A stretch of 34,400 nucleotides of DNA from Nitrospira sp. Its GTDB lineage: Bacteria > Nitrospirota > Nitrospiria > Nitrospirales > Nitrospiraceae. The DNA is taken from contig JAHBWO010000031.1 in assembly GCA_019636945.1 (NCBI GenBank), positions 1-34,400 of the forward strand, in the 5' to 3' direction. The position numbers and the translations under genes are program-made. How positions within the stretch are numbered: the first letter of the stretch is position 1; every line of letters begins with the position of its first letter. Positions 24,773 through 34,400 of this stretch are shown piece by piece. The notes beneath the pieces are model-generated. The model was not told where the DNA came from, made no database searches, and was given only the letters and a program-made list of their open reading frames with translations.

Positions 24773-27430
24773 TTATTGATTCCCCGATTGTTCGCTTGGA
24801 TCCGTTCTCGCCATCCGTTGCAGCTCGGCGAGTCGATTGAGCGCATCGAGCGGCGTGATGGAAAATAGATCGATCTGTTTCACTTCTTCTATCAGCGGGT
24901 GAGGCTGCGGAAGAGTCTGGGCAGATTGTCGTGGCGGATCCGAGGCGGAGACGGTAGGGGACGCCTCAGGTCGCTCAAGTTGTGACAAGACTGCTTGGGC
25001 GCGGCCAACCACCTCCTGTGGAAGGCCTGCCAATTTAGCCACGTGAATGCCATAACTGCGATCCGCCTTCCCGGCGATGATCTTTCTCAGAAAGACGATG
25101 TCGCCATCGCATTCCTGGACCGCCACGCGATAGTTCCTAATCCCGATACGTTGAGACTCCAGTTGAGTCATCTCGTGATAGTGTGTGGCAAAAAGTGTGC
25201 GCGCACCCAGCTTGGTACAGTCATGGATATACTCCGCAATGGCCCACGCAAGGCTGAGACCATCGTAGGTGCTGGTCCCGCGACCGATTTCATCCAGTAA
25301 GAGCAGGCTCCGTTGTGTGGCATTCCGGAGAATATTCGCGGTCTCCACCATTTCGACCATGAAGGTACTTTGCCCTCCGGCCAGATTGTCAGATGCACCG
25401 ACTCTGGTGAAAATGCGATCAGCCAAACCGATGTGAGCCTCTGTTGCGGGGACAAAGCTTCCTACCTGAGCCATTAACACGATCAAAGCGACCTGCCGAA
25501 GGTAGGTGCTCTTTCCCGCCATATTGGGGCCTGTCATGATGAGGAGCCGCTCGGTTCCAAGATCAAGAGTCGTGTCGTTCGGTACAAATACCGAATCGTG
25601 ACAGAGTCGTTCGACGACGGGATGTCGGCCTTCTCTAATCGTTATGCCACCGCCATCCGTCACGGTCGGCTTTGCATAGCGATAGAGGGCCGATGCTTCA
25701 GCCAAACCGGCTAGGACATCAACCAGAGCCAACACTGTCGCCATTCTATCCAACCGATGGGTCTCTGTTGCCAGCCGGGAGCGAAGCGCCGTGAAGGCTT
25801 CCTGTTCGGAGGCGAGGAGTTTCACATCGGCACCGATCACTCGCTCCTCGAGTTCTTGTAGCTCGGCCGTTGTAAAACGCTCTGCATTGACGAGTGTTTG
25901 CTTCCGAATGTAGTCCGGCGGCACCCGGGCCAGGTTGGCTTTGGTGATTTCAATGTAATAGCCGAACACCTGATTGTAACGAACCTTCAACGACTCTATT
26001 CCGGTGCGCTCGCGCTCACGACCTTCCAGCGCGGCAATCCATTCCTTCCCTTCCTTGCTGGCCTTTCGAAGTTCATCGATCTCAGGGGCATAGCCTTCCT
26101 GGATGATATTCCCGTCACGTAAAGAGAGGGGAGCATCAGGGCGGATCGCTCGTTCTATCAGATCGTACAGATCCTCAGCCTGATCCCATGTCTCGAAAGA
26201 CTCGACCAGTAGTTGGCTGTGAAGTAATGTCAATTGGGCGGAGATTTCAGGCAGTGCCGCAAGAGACTGCTTGAGCGCCAGCAATTCGCGTGGATTTGCC
26301 AAACCCAGTGTGATACGCGTGCCCAAGCGTGCAATGTCCTGGACCTCTCGCAATGCCCTGCGCAAGGAGGTTCGTACAAACAAGTTATCTTTAAGTTCCT
26401 CGACCGCATCAAGACGTGCTTCGATGAGCTCACAACGCAACAAAGGCATCACCAACCACTGACGCAACAGCCGACATCCCATTGCGGTGACCGTGTGGTC
26501 CAACACGGACAACAGCGTTAAGGGGCCGGTTGCATCCGTCTGCTCCTTGGCAGACAAAGGTTTCAGGAGTTCCAGATTTCGAACGGTCGTCCCATCGAGA
26601 TGCATGATCTCGTTGTTCCCACGAATAGATAATCGGCGGATGTGATCCAGTGGGACGGTCGGCTGCGTCTCACGGAAATAGTCCAGTACCGCGCCGGCTG
26701 CGCCGATGGCCGCTGGGAGACCCTGACATCCCAGACTCTCCAGCGAGTTGCGGTGGAAATGGCTCGTCAATATCTGTGTGGCACGTTGTGGTTCAAATGG
26801 AGCGGCCGGACGTTCACACAAGCGCGGCCCCGCGATCTGTCGGATCCATTGCACGCTCCGGCTATCAAGGCCCGTCGGGAAGATCAGCTCCCGGGGATCC
26901 AGTCGAGACAGTTCATTCAGAGCATGGCTCACCGCCTGTGACCCTCGAAACTCCATCAACCAGAACTCCCCGGTCGATACCTCGAGGCTGGCAAGCCCGA
27001 TCCGTTCACCAAAGTCAGCATCGGGATGAACGGCGATGGCGGCCAGACAGTTGAGCTCTCCCGGGATCAGGAACTCGGTGTCCACCAACGTACCGGGCGT
27101 ATACAGTCGGACGACCTCGCGCTTCACAAGGCCCTTGGCGGACTTGGGGTCCTCCACTTGCTCACATAAGGCGACCAATCGTCCGGCACCGAGTAATTTT
27201 GCGATGTAGCCGGTCGCCGAATGATACGGGACGCCGCACAATGGGATTGGATGAGGACTATTCTTGTCTCGGGACGTCAAGGCAATGGAGAGAAGTCGAG
27301 ACGCCTCTACGGCGTCTTCGTAAAACATCTCATAAAAATCTCCAACACGAAAAAATAAAATCGCATCAGGGTATCCCTGCTTGATGTCTCGGAACTGGCG
27401 CATGAGAGGACTGAGCGTGGTCTCACTCAT
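24773..27430 (-). CDS. mutS: DNA mismatch repair ATPase MutS
   Basis: An 885-residue mismatch-recognition protein. The mismatch-binding F-Y-E is at 32-34 (VGDFYEMFYEDA). The ABC-type ATPase domain has Walker A GPNMAGKST at 634-642, then LLLLDEIGRGTSTYDG (signature/Walker B) and ATHYHEM (His switch). The C-terminus has the short dimerisation segment. It begins 8 bp inside the lapA-like gene and has no obvious ribosome binding site, so translation is probably coupled. Last gene of the pdxJ-nnr-tsaE-lapA-mutS run. No mutL is seen nearby. Confidence 0.97.
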   Translation of the reverse strand: MSETTLSPLMRQFRDIKQGYPDAILFFRVGDFYEMFYEDAVEASRLLSIALTSRDKNSPHPIPLCGVPYHSATGYIAKLLGAGRLVALCEQVEDPKSAKGLVKREVVRLYTPGTLVDTEFLIPGELNCLAAIAVHPDADFGERIGLASLEVSTGEFWLMEFRGSQAVSHALNELSRLDPRELIFPTGLDSRSVQWIRQIAGPRLCERPAAPFEPQRATQILTSHFHRNSLESLGCQGLPAAIGAAGAVLDYFRETQPTVPLDHIRRLSIRGNNEIMHLDGTTVRNLELLKPLSAKEQTDATGPLTLLSVLDHTVTAMGCRLLRQWLVMPLLRCELIEARLDAVEELKDNLFVRTSLRRALREVQDIARLGTRITLGLANPRELLALKQSLAALPEISAQLTLLHSQLLVESFETWDQAEDLYDLIERAIRPDAPLSLRDGNIIQEGYAPEIDELRKASKEGKEWIAALEGRERERTGIESLKVRYNQVFGYYIEITKANLARVPPDYIRKQTLVNAERFTTAELQELEERVIGADVKLLASEQEAFTALRSRLATETHRLDRMATVLALVDVLAGLAEASALYRYAKPTVTDGGGITIREGRHPVVERLCHDSVFVPNDTTLDLGTERLLIMTGPNMAGKSTYLRQVALIVLMAQVGSFVPATEAHIGLADRIFTRVGASDNLAGGQSTFMVEMVETANILRNATQRSLLLLDEIGRGTSTYDGLSLAWAIAEYIHDCTKLGARTLFATHYHEMTQLESQRIGIRNYRVAVQECDGDIVFLRKIIAGKADRSYGIHVAKLAGLPQEVVGRAQAVLSQLERPEASPTVSASDPPRQSAQTLPQPHPLIEEVKQIDLFSITPLDALNRLAELQRMARTDPSEQSGNQ

Positions 27431-27767
27431 CAGCGAAATGTCTTGCGGGTTCTAGGTCTGCAGAAGCGGGGGTCCGTCCGGAGACCTTCTCGAGCGATTG
27501 TCGGAGCCGCTCGAGGTCCACCTCCGCTTGTTGCAGCGCCTTCGTCTTTCGGCGTAGTTGAATACGGCTGCGGACCCACGGAGGGCAAAGCAGGATGGCG
27601 GAAACCAGGAGCCCCACGACGAATCCGGCCATAACGGGTTTATAAATGGGTGTGGAAGCCTCAAGTAAGCCGAAGAAGTACCGAAGGGTGACTTCCTGTT
27701 CTTGGTTTTGGAGAACAAATGCCAGTGATAGGAGCAAGAGAATGCCGACGAGAATCAGTCGCGTCAT
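27423..27767 (-). CDS. LapA-domain (DUF1049) membrane protein
   Basis: A 114-residue protein with two membrane segments: about 4-20 (LILVGILLLLSLAFVLQ) and 42-62 (PVMAGFVVGLLVSAILLCPPW), linked by EQEVTLRYFFGLLEAST, which is the LapA/DUF1049 pattern. A charged, probably coiled-coil tail follows (KALQQAEVDLERLRQSLEKV). LapA proteins help assemble lipopolysaccharide in enteric bacteria. Its start overlaps the tsaE stop by 4 bp (ATGA) and its end overlaps the mutS start by 8 bp, so the three genes are translationally coupled. Confidence 0.8.
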   Translation of the reverse strand: MTRLILVGILLLLSLAFVLQNQEQEVTLRYFFGLLEASTPIYKPVMAGFVVGLLVSAILLCPPWVRSRIQLRRKTKALQQAEVDLERLRQSLEKVSGRTPASADLEPARHFADE

Positions 27768-28315
27768 CGAGGAGAAGCCTTTCTCTTTCCACTCAATCCG
27801 GAGTGTTGTGATTGGCTGCGATGCTTGACGGAAGGTAAGACCGTCATGATGCGTGCCAACAGGGCACGGGACCGTTTCCCCTGCGGCATGAACTGAACGG
27901 ATCGAGTGGTGAATGTTCTGTGGGCCAACCGGATTTCGAGTCGGTCGGACGGGAGTAGGCTTGGGAATCGATCAGCCCACTCAACGGCTGTCACCCCGTC
28001 GTCGGCGAAGACCTCAGCGAGGCCTATGGCCTCAGCCTCTTCAGGGCTTCTTAATCGATACAGATCCATATGAGTCAACGGGAGTCGTCCGTGGTATCGG
28101 TGCATCAGCATGAATGTCGGACTGGCCACCGAGATAGGGGGAGCCTCAAGGCCGGAGACGATTCCGTGGACTAAGGCAGTCTTACCAGCTCCCAGGTCAC
28201 CGATCAATGCCAACACGTCTCCTTCGCAAAGGACCCGTCCGATAGCCGTTCCTATTGACTCCGTCTCACGTCGAGAATTCAGGACAAGACGACGGGGGCG
28301 AGCTGGTCGGACCAT
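27764..28315 (-). CDS. tsaE: tRNA t6A synthesis ATPase TsaE
   Basis: A 183-residue P-loop ATPase that works with TsaB and TsaD in making threonylcarbamoyladenosine at position 37 of ANN-decoding tRNAs. Walker A GDLGAGKT at 39-46; VASPTFMLMHRY and HMDLYRL follow in the family order, then TAVEWADRFPSLLP. The last 40 or so basic residues are an unconserved tail. It lies 15 bp after nnr and overlaps the lapA-like gene by 4 bp. TsaB and TsaD are not in the window. Confidence 0.93.
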   Translation of the reverse strand: MVRPARPRRLVLNSRRETESIGTAIGRVLCEGDVLALIGDLGAGKTALVHGIVSGLEAPPISVASPTFMLMHRYHGRLPLTHMDLYRLRSPEEAEAIGLAEVFADDGVTAVEWADRFPSLLPSDRLEIRLAHRTFTTRSVQFMPQGKRSRALLARIMTVLPSVKHRSQSQHSGLSGKRKASPR

Positions 28316-28330
28316 AGAGATGCCGTTCGA

Positions 28331-29923
28331 TCAAACCGTTAGGTGCCCGGTGGGATCGGGTTCGCGGGGGGGGGCAAAAATCTTGTTCAGCGCAGTGGGA
28401 ATGTGTTCAAGCAAGTCCCCCGCGATCATTCCGACTTCCCCCTTCATCGCTGCAGCCAGATCACCTGCCGTACCGTGCAGGTAGGTTGCCATGCAGGCAG
28501 CTTCCCATGAGGGCAGGCCTTGTGCCAACAGACCAACGACCATTCCCGTCAGGACATCACCCGTCCCGGCGGTGGCCATACCGGGATTACCGGTCGGACA
28601 GATCGCAACGGCTCCGTCCGGCCGTGCGATAATCGTTCGTGCTCCCTTCAAGATGACGAATAACCCACGCTCTCGCGCAAAACGAGTTGCCGTGCCAATC
28701 CGATCACGATTGACGGTCTGAGAAGTCGCTTCAGCCTCCAACCGCGCCATTTCCCCAGGATGGGGAGTGATGATCGGCGGCGTCTTGCATGAAGCGAGGA
28801 TCGCCGTACGTCCCGTCAAAGCATTCAGGGCGTCAGCATCAAGCACTGCCGGTCGGTCAAGCCGTGCGGTCAACGCCTGGACGAGTTCAACAGTCTCATG
28901 ATGAGTTGATAAACCTGGTCCTATCGCCAAAGCGTCTCTGGTTGACATGAAGGCGAGAAGCCGATCCAGCGCAGCACGGGACAGTGTCCTAGCCTTCGTC
29001 TCCGGCATCGGCAAGGTCATGACTTCCAGGAGTTTGGCTTCCAGGATGTCGTTGACACTGGAAGGAGTCGCGACGGTGACGAGGCCGGCTCCTATCCGCA
29101 GTGCCGCTTGTGCAGACAGCGCTGCCGCTCCGGTTTTTCCGACGGAACCTGCGATGATTCCGGCGTGTCCGTAGGTTCCCTTGTGACCGGATCGTTCACG
29201 CCGTGGGAGACACCCCCGAACCCACTGAGGTGTGATCACGGTGACGTGACTCTGTATAGCGTCGACATAAGACGGTGGTATCCCAATATCAACCAGGTTG
29301 ATGTTCCCAGATAGGTCAATCCCTTGATTCTGGTACAGCCCTGTTTTGGGCAACCCAAACGTCACTGTGAGCGAGGCACGCACGGCCTGACCAAACGCGG
29401 TTCCCGTATCTGCGTGAAGGCCAGAGGGTACATCAATTGCCACAACGGGGCGGTTCACCTCATTCATGCTCTCGATGACCTCGCCGTACCGACCCGTGAC
29501 AGCCGAAGACAGTCCCGTCCCAAGCAGAGCATCCACAAGCAGGTGGCTTTCCTGCAAAAGCGCACGCGCAGTACCCTTGGATCTGTAAGGAATGACGGAA
29601 GATTTGCCGGCGACTTTCACAAACTGTCTGTACATCACCGCGGCGTCGCGGCTTAATTCGGATAAGGAGGCCATGGTCAGGACACGGACATTGGCACGGC
29701 GTCTCCGAAGGAGACGAGCCGCAACGAACCCGTCGCCACCATTATTCCCTTTCCCACAGACCACGGTAATCGTCTTTCCGCTGACGGTACCGACCCACTG
29801 CTCGATGCAGGCGGCCACGCCTGAGCCTGCTCGCTCCATCAGCGTGGTCGAAGGGATACGACCTTCTCCCATGGTTCGGCGCTCAAGCTCCTGCATTTGT
29901 GCAGCGGTAATGACTTTAATCAT
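28331..29923 (-). CDS. nnr: Bifunctional NAD(P)HX epimerase/dehydratase
   Basis: A 530-residue fusion that repairs hydrated NADH and NADPH. The N-terminal epimerase domain (about 1-215, YjeF-N) has GKGNNGGDGFVAARLL and IDVPSGLHADTG. The C-terminal ADP/ATP-dependent dehydratase domain (about 225-515, carbohydrate-kinase fold) has KGTYGHAGIIAGSVGKTGAA, GPGLSTHHE, PHPGEMARLE and NPGMATAGTGDVLTGM. The coding strand has a run of nine C near the 3' end (opposite the G9 at 28366-28374), so a slip there would alter only about the last dozen residues. Start ATG at 29923 without a strong ribosome binding site; 52 bp after pdxJ. Confidence 0.93.
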   Translation of the reverse strand: MIKVITAAQMQELERRTMGEGRIPSTTLMERAGSGVAACIEQWVGTVSGKTITVVCGKGNNGGDGFVAARLLRRRRANVRVLTMASLSELSRDAAVMYRQFVKVAGKSSVIPYRSKGTARALLQESHLLVDALLGTGLSSAVTGRYGEVIESMNEVNRPVVAIDVPSGLHADTGTAFGQAVRASLTVTFGLPKTGLYQNQGIDLSGNINLVDIGIPPSYVDAIQSHVTVITPQWVRGCLPRRERSGHKGTYGHAGIIAGSVGKTGAAALSAQAALRIGAGLVTVATPSSVNDILEAKLLEVMTLPMPETKARTLSRAALDRLLAFMSTRDALAIGPGLSTHHETVELVQALTARLDRPAVLDADALNALTGRTAILASCKTPPIITPHPGEMARLEAEATSQTVNRDRIGTATRFARERGLFVILKGARTIIARPDGAVAICPTGNPGMATAGTGDVLTGMVVGLLAQGLPSWEAACMATYLHGTAGDLAAAMKGEVGMIAGDLLEHIPTALNKIFAPPREPDPTGHLTV

Positions 29924-29975
29924 GAAAAGCTATCGGTCGCCAGATCGACGGAAGCTGGCAGGAGACGACCTTCCC

Positions 29976-30689
29976 CTAATCAAGCAGCGTTTTCATTTCT
30001 TTGACGGCTTGCACGAGACCCACGAGGACCGCACGGGCGATAATGCTGTGCCCGATATTGTATTCGACGATTTCAGGAATATGCGTCAGCCGTTTGATAT
30101 TACGGTAGTTCAGCCCATGTCCTGCGTTCACACCGATTCCGAGTTTGTAGGCAAGTTTGGCAGCGAGGCTAATGGCTTCAAATTCCGTATCGGCTTCTTT
30201 CGAGCGCGTGGCATTGGCATAACGGCCGGTGTGTAGCTCGACAAAATCCACCGCAATTTTATGGGCGGCCTTGATCTGGTTCAGATCAGGGTCAATGAAG
30301 ACGCACACCGGGATGCCTCCATTACGAAGTACGTTCACGATGTGTTGAATACGTTCTCGCTCGCCCACGATGTCGAGGCCCCCTTCCGTGGTCAGCTCCT
30401 GCCGTTTCTCTGGTACCAGCGTCACCAGATCCGGTTTGATGTTGAGGGCAATCTTTGCCATGTCGACGTCAGCTGCCATCTCAAGGTCAAGCTTTGTCCG
30501 GGAGATTTCACGAAGGAGATGAAGATCTCGATCCTGGATATGACGCCGGTCTTCTCGAAGATGAACGACTAAACCATCCGCCCCTGCCAGTTCAACGAGA
30601 ACGGCAGCCGCCAACGGATCGGGATCGGTCCCCCCGCGAGCCTGTCGCAAGGTTGCCACATGGTCGATATTCACGCCGAGCCGAGCCAT
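29976..30689 (-). CDS. pdxJ: Pyridoxine 5'-phosphate synthase
   Basis: A 237-residue TIM-barrel enzyme that condenses 1-deoxy-xylulose 5-phosphate with 3-amino-1-phosphohydroxyacetone to pyridoxine 5'-phosphate. Blocks: LGVNIDHVATLRQARGGTDP, VHLREDRRHIQDRD, LEMAADVDM, LVPEKRQELTTEGGLD, ELHTGRYA and VNAGHGLNYRN. The ATG follows GGAGGGTGA. It is first in the operon with nnr, tsaE, lapA-like and mutS. The acpS gene often found after pdxJ is absent: the gap to nnr is 52 bp. Confidence 0.97.
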   Translation of the reverse strand: MARLGVNIDHVATLRQARGGTDPDPLAAAVLVELAGADGLVVHLREDRRHIQDRDLHLLREISRTKLDLEMAADVDMAKIALNIKPDLVTLVPEKRQELTTEGGLDIVGERERIQHIVNVLRNGGIPVCVFIDPDLNQIKAAHKIAVDFVELHTGRYANATRSKEADTEFEAISLAAKLAYKLGIGVNAGHGLNYRNIKRLTHIPEIVEYNIGHSIIARAVLVGLVQAVKEMKTLLD

Positions 30690-30866
30690 TCACCCTCCTA
30701 TACCGATATGCTACTGGGTAAAATAAAGACAAGAGACGGACGAGCGAGATAACACCGATGCTATTAGTAGCAGAAAGGAGGGAGAGGGGGCAAGAACAGT
30801 CAGGACGGGAAATCTCCCGTGTCGGATCCTCGTCCCATGACAGGAAGCCTTCAAAAACATTGGAAA

Positions 30867-30895
30867 TTGACTGGGCTAAAGTGCTCCATTAAAAT
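30867..30895 (+). promoter_or_regulatory. Promoter of the alaC-hom-thrC operon
   Basis: TTGACT (30867-30872), 17-bp spacer, TAAAAT (30890-30895). The best sigma70-like match in the window, about 80 bp before the ATG at 30979. The remaining intergenic sequence (30690-30978) has no gene. Confidence 0.6.
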
Positions 30896-30978
30896 AGGCG
30901 CTTCTTGAACTCCTATGCTTGTTTGCCACAGCGTAGCCGTGGTGAGCATTCTCTCGTACGAACAGTCAAAGGAACTTC

Positions 30979-32171
<1,193 letters not shown>

Positions 32172-32175
<4 letters not shown>

Positions 32176-33485
32176 AGTCTCGGATCGGAGTGGGGATCAT
32201 CGGGTTCGGGACAGTCGGCACCGGGGTCGCCAAGACACTTCTCAAGAATGCCGATCTCATCAGCCGCCGGGTCGGCGTGCCGATTGAATTGGTTCGGGTG
32301 GCAGATCTGGACATTACCAAAGACCGTGGGGTGACAGTGGCTCCAGGGGTCCTCACGACCGATGCAAAACAAGTCCTGGCGGATCCTGACATCGATATCG
32401 TGATTGAACTGATCGGCGGGTATGATGCGGCGAAGCGAATCATGCTGGAAGCCATTGCCGCCGGGAAGCATGTCGTCACGGCGAACAAGGCGCTCTTAGC
32501 CTTGCACGGCGAGGAAATCTTCGCTGCCGCCACCCGGAAGGGAGTCGAGTTGGGGTTCGAGGCCAGTGTGGGTGGTGGCATCCCTGTGCTTCGAGCGTTG
32601 ACGGAAGGGCTGGCCGGCAATGCGATCGAGTCCATTTACGGCATCATCAATGGGACATCCAACTACATCCTGTCGAGAATGACCCAAGAGGGACACGACT
32701 TTCAGGCCGTACTCACAGACGCCCAGCAGGCAGGTTATGCGGAGGCGGATCCCACGTTTGATGTCGCCGGGGTCGATTCCGCGCACAAACTGGCCATCCT
32801 TGTGAATCTTGCCTACGGGACGCCCGTCAACTTCAAGGACATTTATACAGAAGGGATCACGAACATCACGCCGACCGATATCGCATATGCCAAACAGTTT
32901 GGGTACACGATCAAGTTGTTGGGCATCGCGAAGTGTGTGAACGGAGAAATCGAAGCGCGGGTACATCCCACGATGCTTCCGTCCACTTCTCCCATTGCAC
33001 AAGTTGAAGATGTCTACAATGCCATCCAACTCGTCGGGGATGCTGTCGGCGATGTTGTGCTCTATGGGCGTGGGGCTGGGTCCATGCCGACCGGAAGCGC
33101 AGTGGTCAGCGATGTGATCGCCATTGGACGCAATATTCTCAAAGGCGCGATCGGTCGGGTGCCCGTTGCCTCATTTCAACAAGACCATCGGCGACCGTTA
33201 CGGCTTCGGGCCATGGAAGAGATCTGTTCGCTCTATTATCTTCGTTTTACCGTGGTGGACCGGCCTGGGGTCTTGGCACAGATCGCGGGTGAACTCGGGC
33301 GTTGCGGGATCAGCATTTCCTCGATGGTTCAACAAGGGCGACGAGAGGGACAGACTGTTCCGGTCGTCATTAAGACCCATATGGCCAAAGAGCGTGACGT
33401 GCAAACCGCGCTTCGAGAAATCAACCGGCAGCCCTTCGTGGCTGAACCGACGAGACTGATCCGTGTGGAAGGTCGAGACGAATAA
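32172..33485 (+). CDS. hom: Homoserine dehydrogenase
   Basis: A 437-residue enzyme that reduces aspartate semialdehyde to homoserine, the branch point to threonine and methionine. N-terminal Rossmann fold with [12 protein letters not shown] (GxGxxG at 11-16), then [16 protein letters not shown], the catalytic/substrate region [12 protein letters not shown] and [22 protein letters not shown]-terminal ACT domain (about 355-430, [19 protein letters not shown]) likely gives feedback control by threonine. ATG with GAGGA upstream, overlapping the alaC stop. Aspartokinase is not fused here. Confidence 0.96.
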
Positions 33486-33488
33486 CCG

Positions 33489-34400
33489 ATGAATCGTTGG
33501 CGAGGGGTCATAGAGGAATACCGTAAATTCCTCCCTGTGACAGAGAGCACTCCTGTCATCAGCTTGGGCGAGGGAAATACCCCGTTGATTCGTGCTGCGC
33601 GATTGGCTAAGGCCATTGCACCGGGAATCGAACTCTATATCAAGTTCGAGGGAGTCAATCCCACCGGGTCGTTCAAGGATCGGGGGATGACCTTTGCCAT
33701 CTCGAAAGCAGTGGAGAGTGGTGCGCGGGCTGTCATGTGTGCCTCCACAGGCAATACGTCAGCTTCTGCCGCGGCCTATGGCGCTCGAGCCGGATTGTCG
33801 GTGTACGTATTGATTCCAGCCGGCAAGATCGCGATGGGCAAGTTGTCCCAAGCGATGATGCATCAGGCTACGGTCATCCAAATCGAAGGAAACTTTGATC
33901 AGGCCCTCACCCTCGTCAAAGACTTGTCGGTGTCACTTCGCATCGAGCTCGTGAATTCCGTGAACCCGTTCAGGATTGAAGGGCAGAAAACCGCAGCCTT
34001 TGAAGTCTGCGATCAGCTCGGCGATGCTCCTGCCATTCACGTCTTGCCCGTGGGGAATGCAGGAAATATCACAGCCTATTGGAAGGGCTACAGGGAGTAT
34101 CGCGCCGCCAGTCAAATCACACGACTGCCTCGCATGATGGGGTTTCAAGCGGCAGGTGCGGCCCCCATCGTATTGGGGAAGGTCGTTGAACAACCACAAA
34201 CCGTGGCGACTGCCATTCGGATCGGCAATCCTGCGAGTTGGTCGTCGGCCTTGAAAGCGGTGGAGGAGTCATCCGGTGCGATCGATATGGTGACAGACGA
34301 CGAAATTCTTCAAGCGTATACGCTGGTGGCTGCCACGGAAGGGGTCTTTTGCGAGCCAGCCTCGGCTGCGTCGGTGGCCGGCGTGGCCAAGCTCCATCGT
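33489..34400 (+). CDS. thrC: Threonine synthase, N-terminal part (runs off window)
   Basis: 304 codons are visible and the frame is still open at the window edge; a full threonine synthase of this type has about 350 residues. PLP-dependent, it makes threonine from O-phosphohomoserine. Family blocks: [27 protein letters not shown] with the Schiff-base Lys at 63, [32 protein letters not shown] and [15 protein letters not shown]. It starts 3 bp after the hom stop, so alaC, hom and thrC form one operon that produces threonine. Confidence 0.95.
   Translation, partial: MNRWRGVIEEYRKFLPVTESTPVISLGEGNTPLIRAARLAKAIAPGIELYIKFEGVNPTGSFKDRGMTFAISKAVESGARAVMCASTGNTSASAAAYGARAGLSVYVLIPAGKIAMGKLSQAMMHQATVIQIEGNFDQALTLVKDLSVSLRIELVNSVNPFRIEGQKTAAFEVCDQLGDAPAIHVLPVGNAGNITAYWKGYREYRAASQITRLPRMMGFQAAGAAPIVLGKVVEQPQTVATAIRIGNPASWSSALKAVEESSGAIDMVTDDEILQAYTLVAATEGVFCEPASAASVAGVAKLHR

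Noticed and set aside
26650..27054. 134-codon frame antisense to mutS
   Set aside because: Pro/Ser/Arg-rich shadow with no start signals.

Overview
The window is a bacterial chromosome segment of moderate-to-high GC, made mostly of housekeeping operons with a short accessory stretch at the left edge. Protein flavour, gene order and the type of dispersed repeat are most like Nitrospira (Nitrospirota). That is an inference from recall; no 16S or other marker RNA gene lies in the window.

Left edge (1-2150), accessory: a truncated lipoprotein gene, a second small lipoprotein gene, imperfect direct repeats, and a DUF4160-type gene cut in two by a 201-bp MITE-like element. The element has CAGG..CCTG terminal inverted repeats and a CTAG target duplication. 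Removing it with one CTAG copy restores a 64-codon reading frame that overlaps (ATGA) the next gene, an intact helix-turn-helix partner.

Metabolic block (2151-12907): a class I/II aminotransferase; a CysQ-like phosphatase; a CorA-type metal channel; leuC-leuD with a small membrane protein (minus strand); a MEKHLA-domain protein; a two-CBS-domain protein; an exported cupredoxin-like protein; a 2[4Fe-4S] ferredoxin; then a plus-strand run of DUF192 protein, Rieske protein, I42-inhibitor-like protein and D-amino-acid/branched-chain transaminase. Heptamer repeats lie between the aminotransferase and cysQ, and two strong terminators lie between the cupredoxin and ferredoxin genes.

Transcription/translation superoperon (12913-23009, plus strand): a promoter followed at once by a terminator-like leader hairpin, then rimP-nusA-infB-ylxP(DUF503)-rbfA-truB-rpsO-pnp and an M16 zinc protease. 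These genes link ribosome maturation, transcription elongation/antitermination, translation initiation, tRNA modification and RNA decay.

Next come two adjacent genes for exported proteins of unknown function (23282-24503), each with a strong ribosome binding site, ending at a terminator. A minus-strand operon follows: pdxJ-nnr-tsaE-lapA-mutS (30689 down to 24773), covering vitamin B6 synthesis, NAD(P)HX repair, tRNA t6A, an envelope protein and mismatch repair. The right end (30867-34400) is a plus-strand alaC-hom-thrC operon for alanine and homoserine/threonine synthesis behind a good promoter; thrC runs off the window.

The most noteworthy items are the MITE insertion in the DUF4160/HTH pair, the rimP leader hairpin, the inverted heptamer arrays and the exported protein pair. 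I found no CRISPR array, prophage, tRNA, rRNA or clear new multi-gene system.
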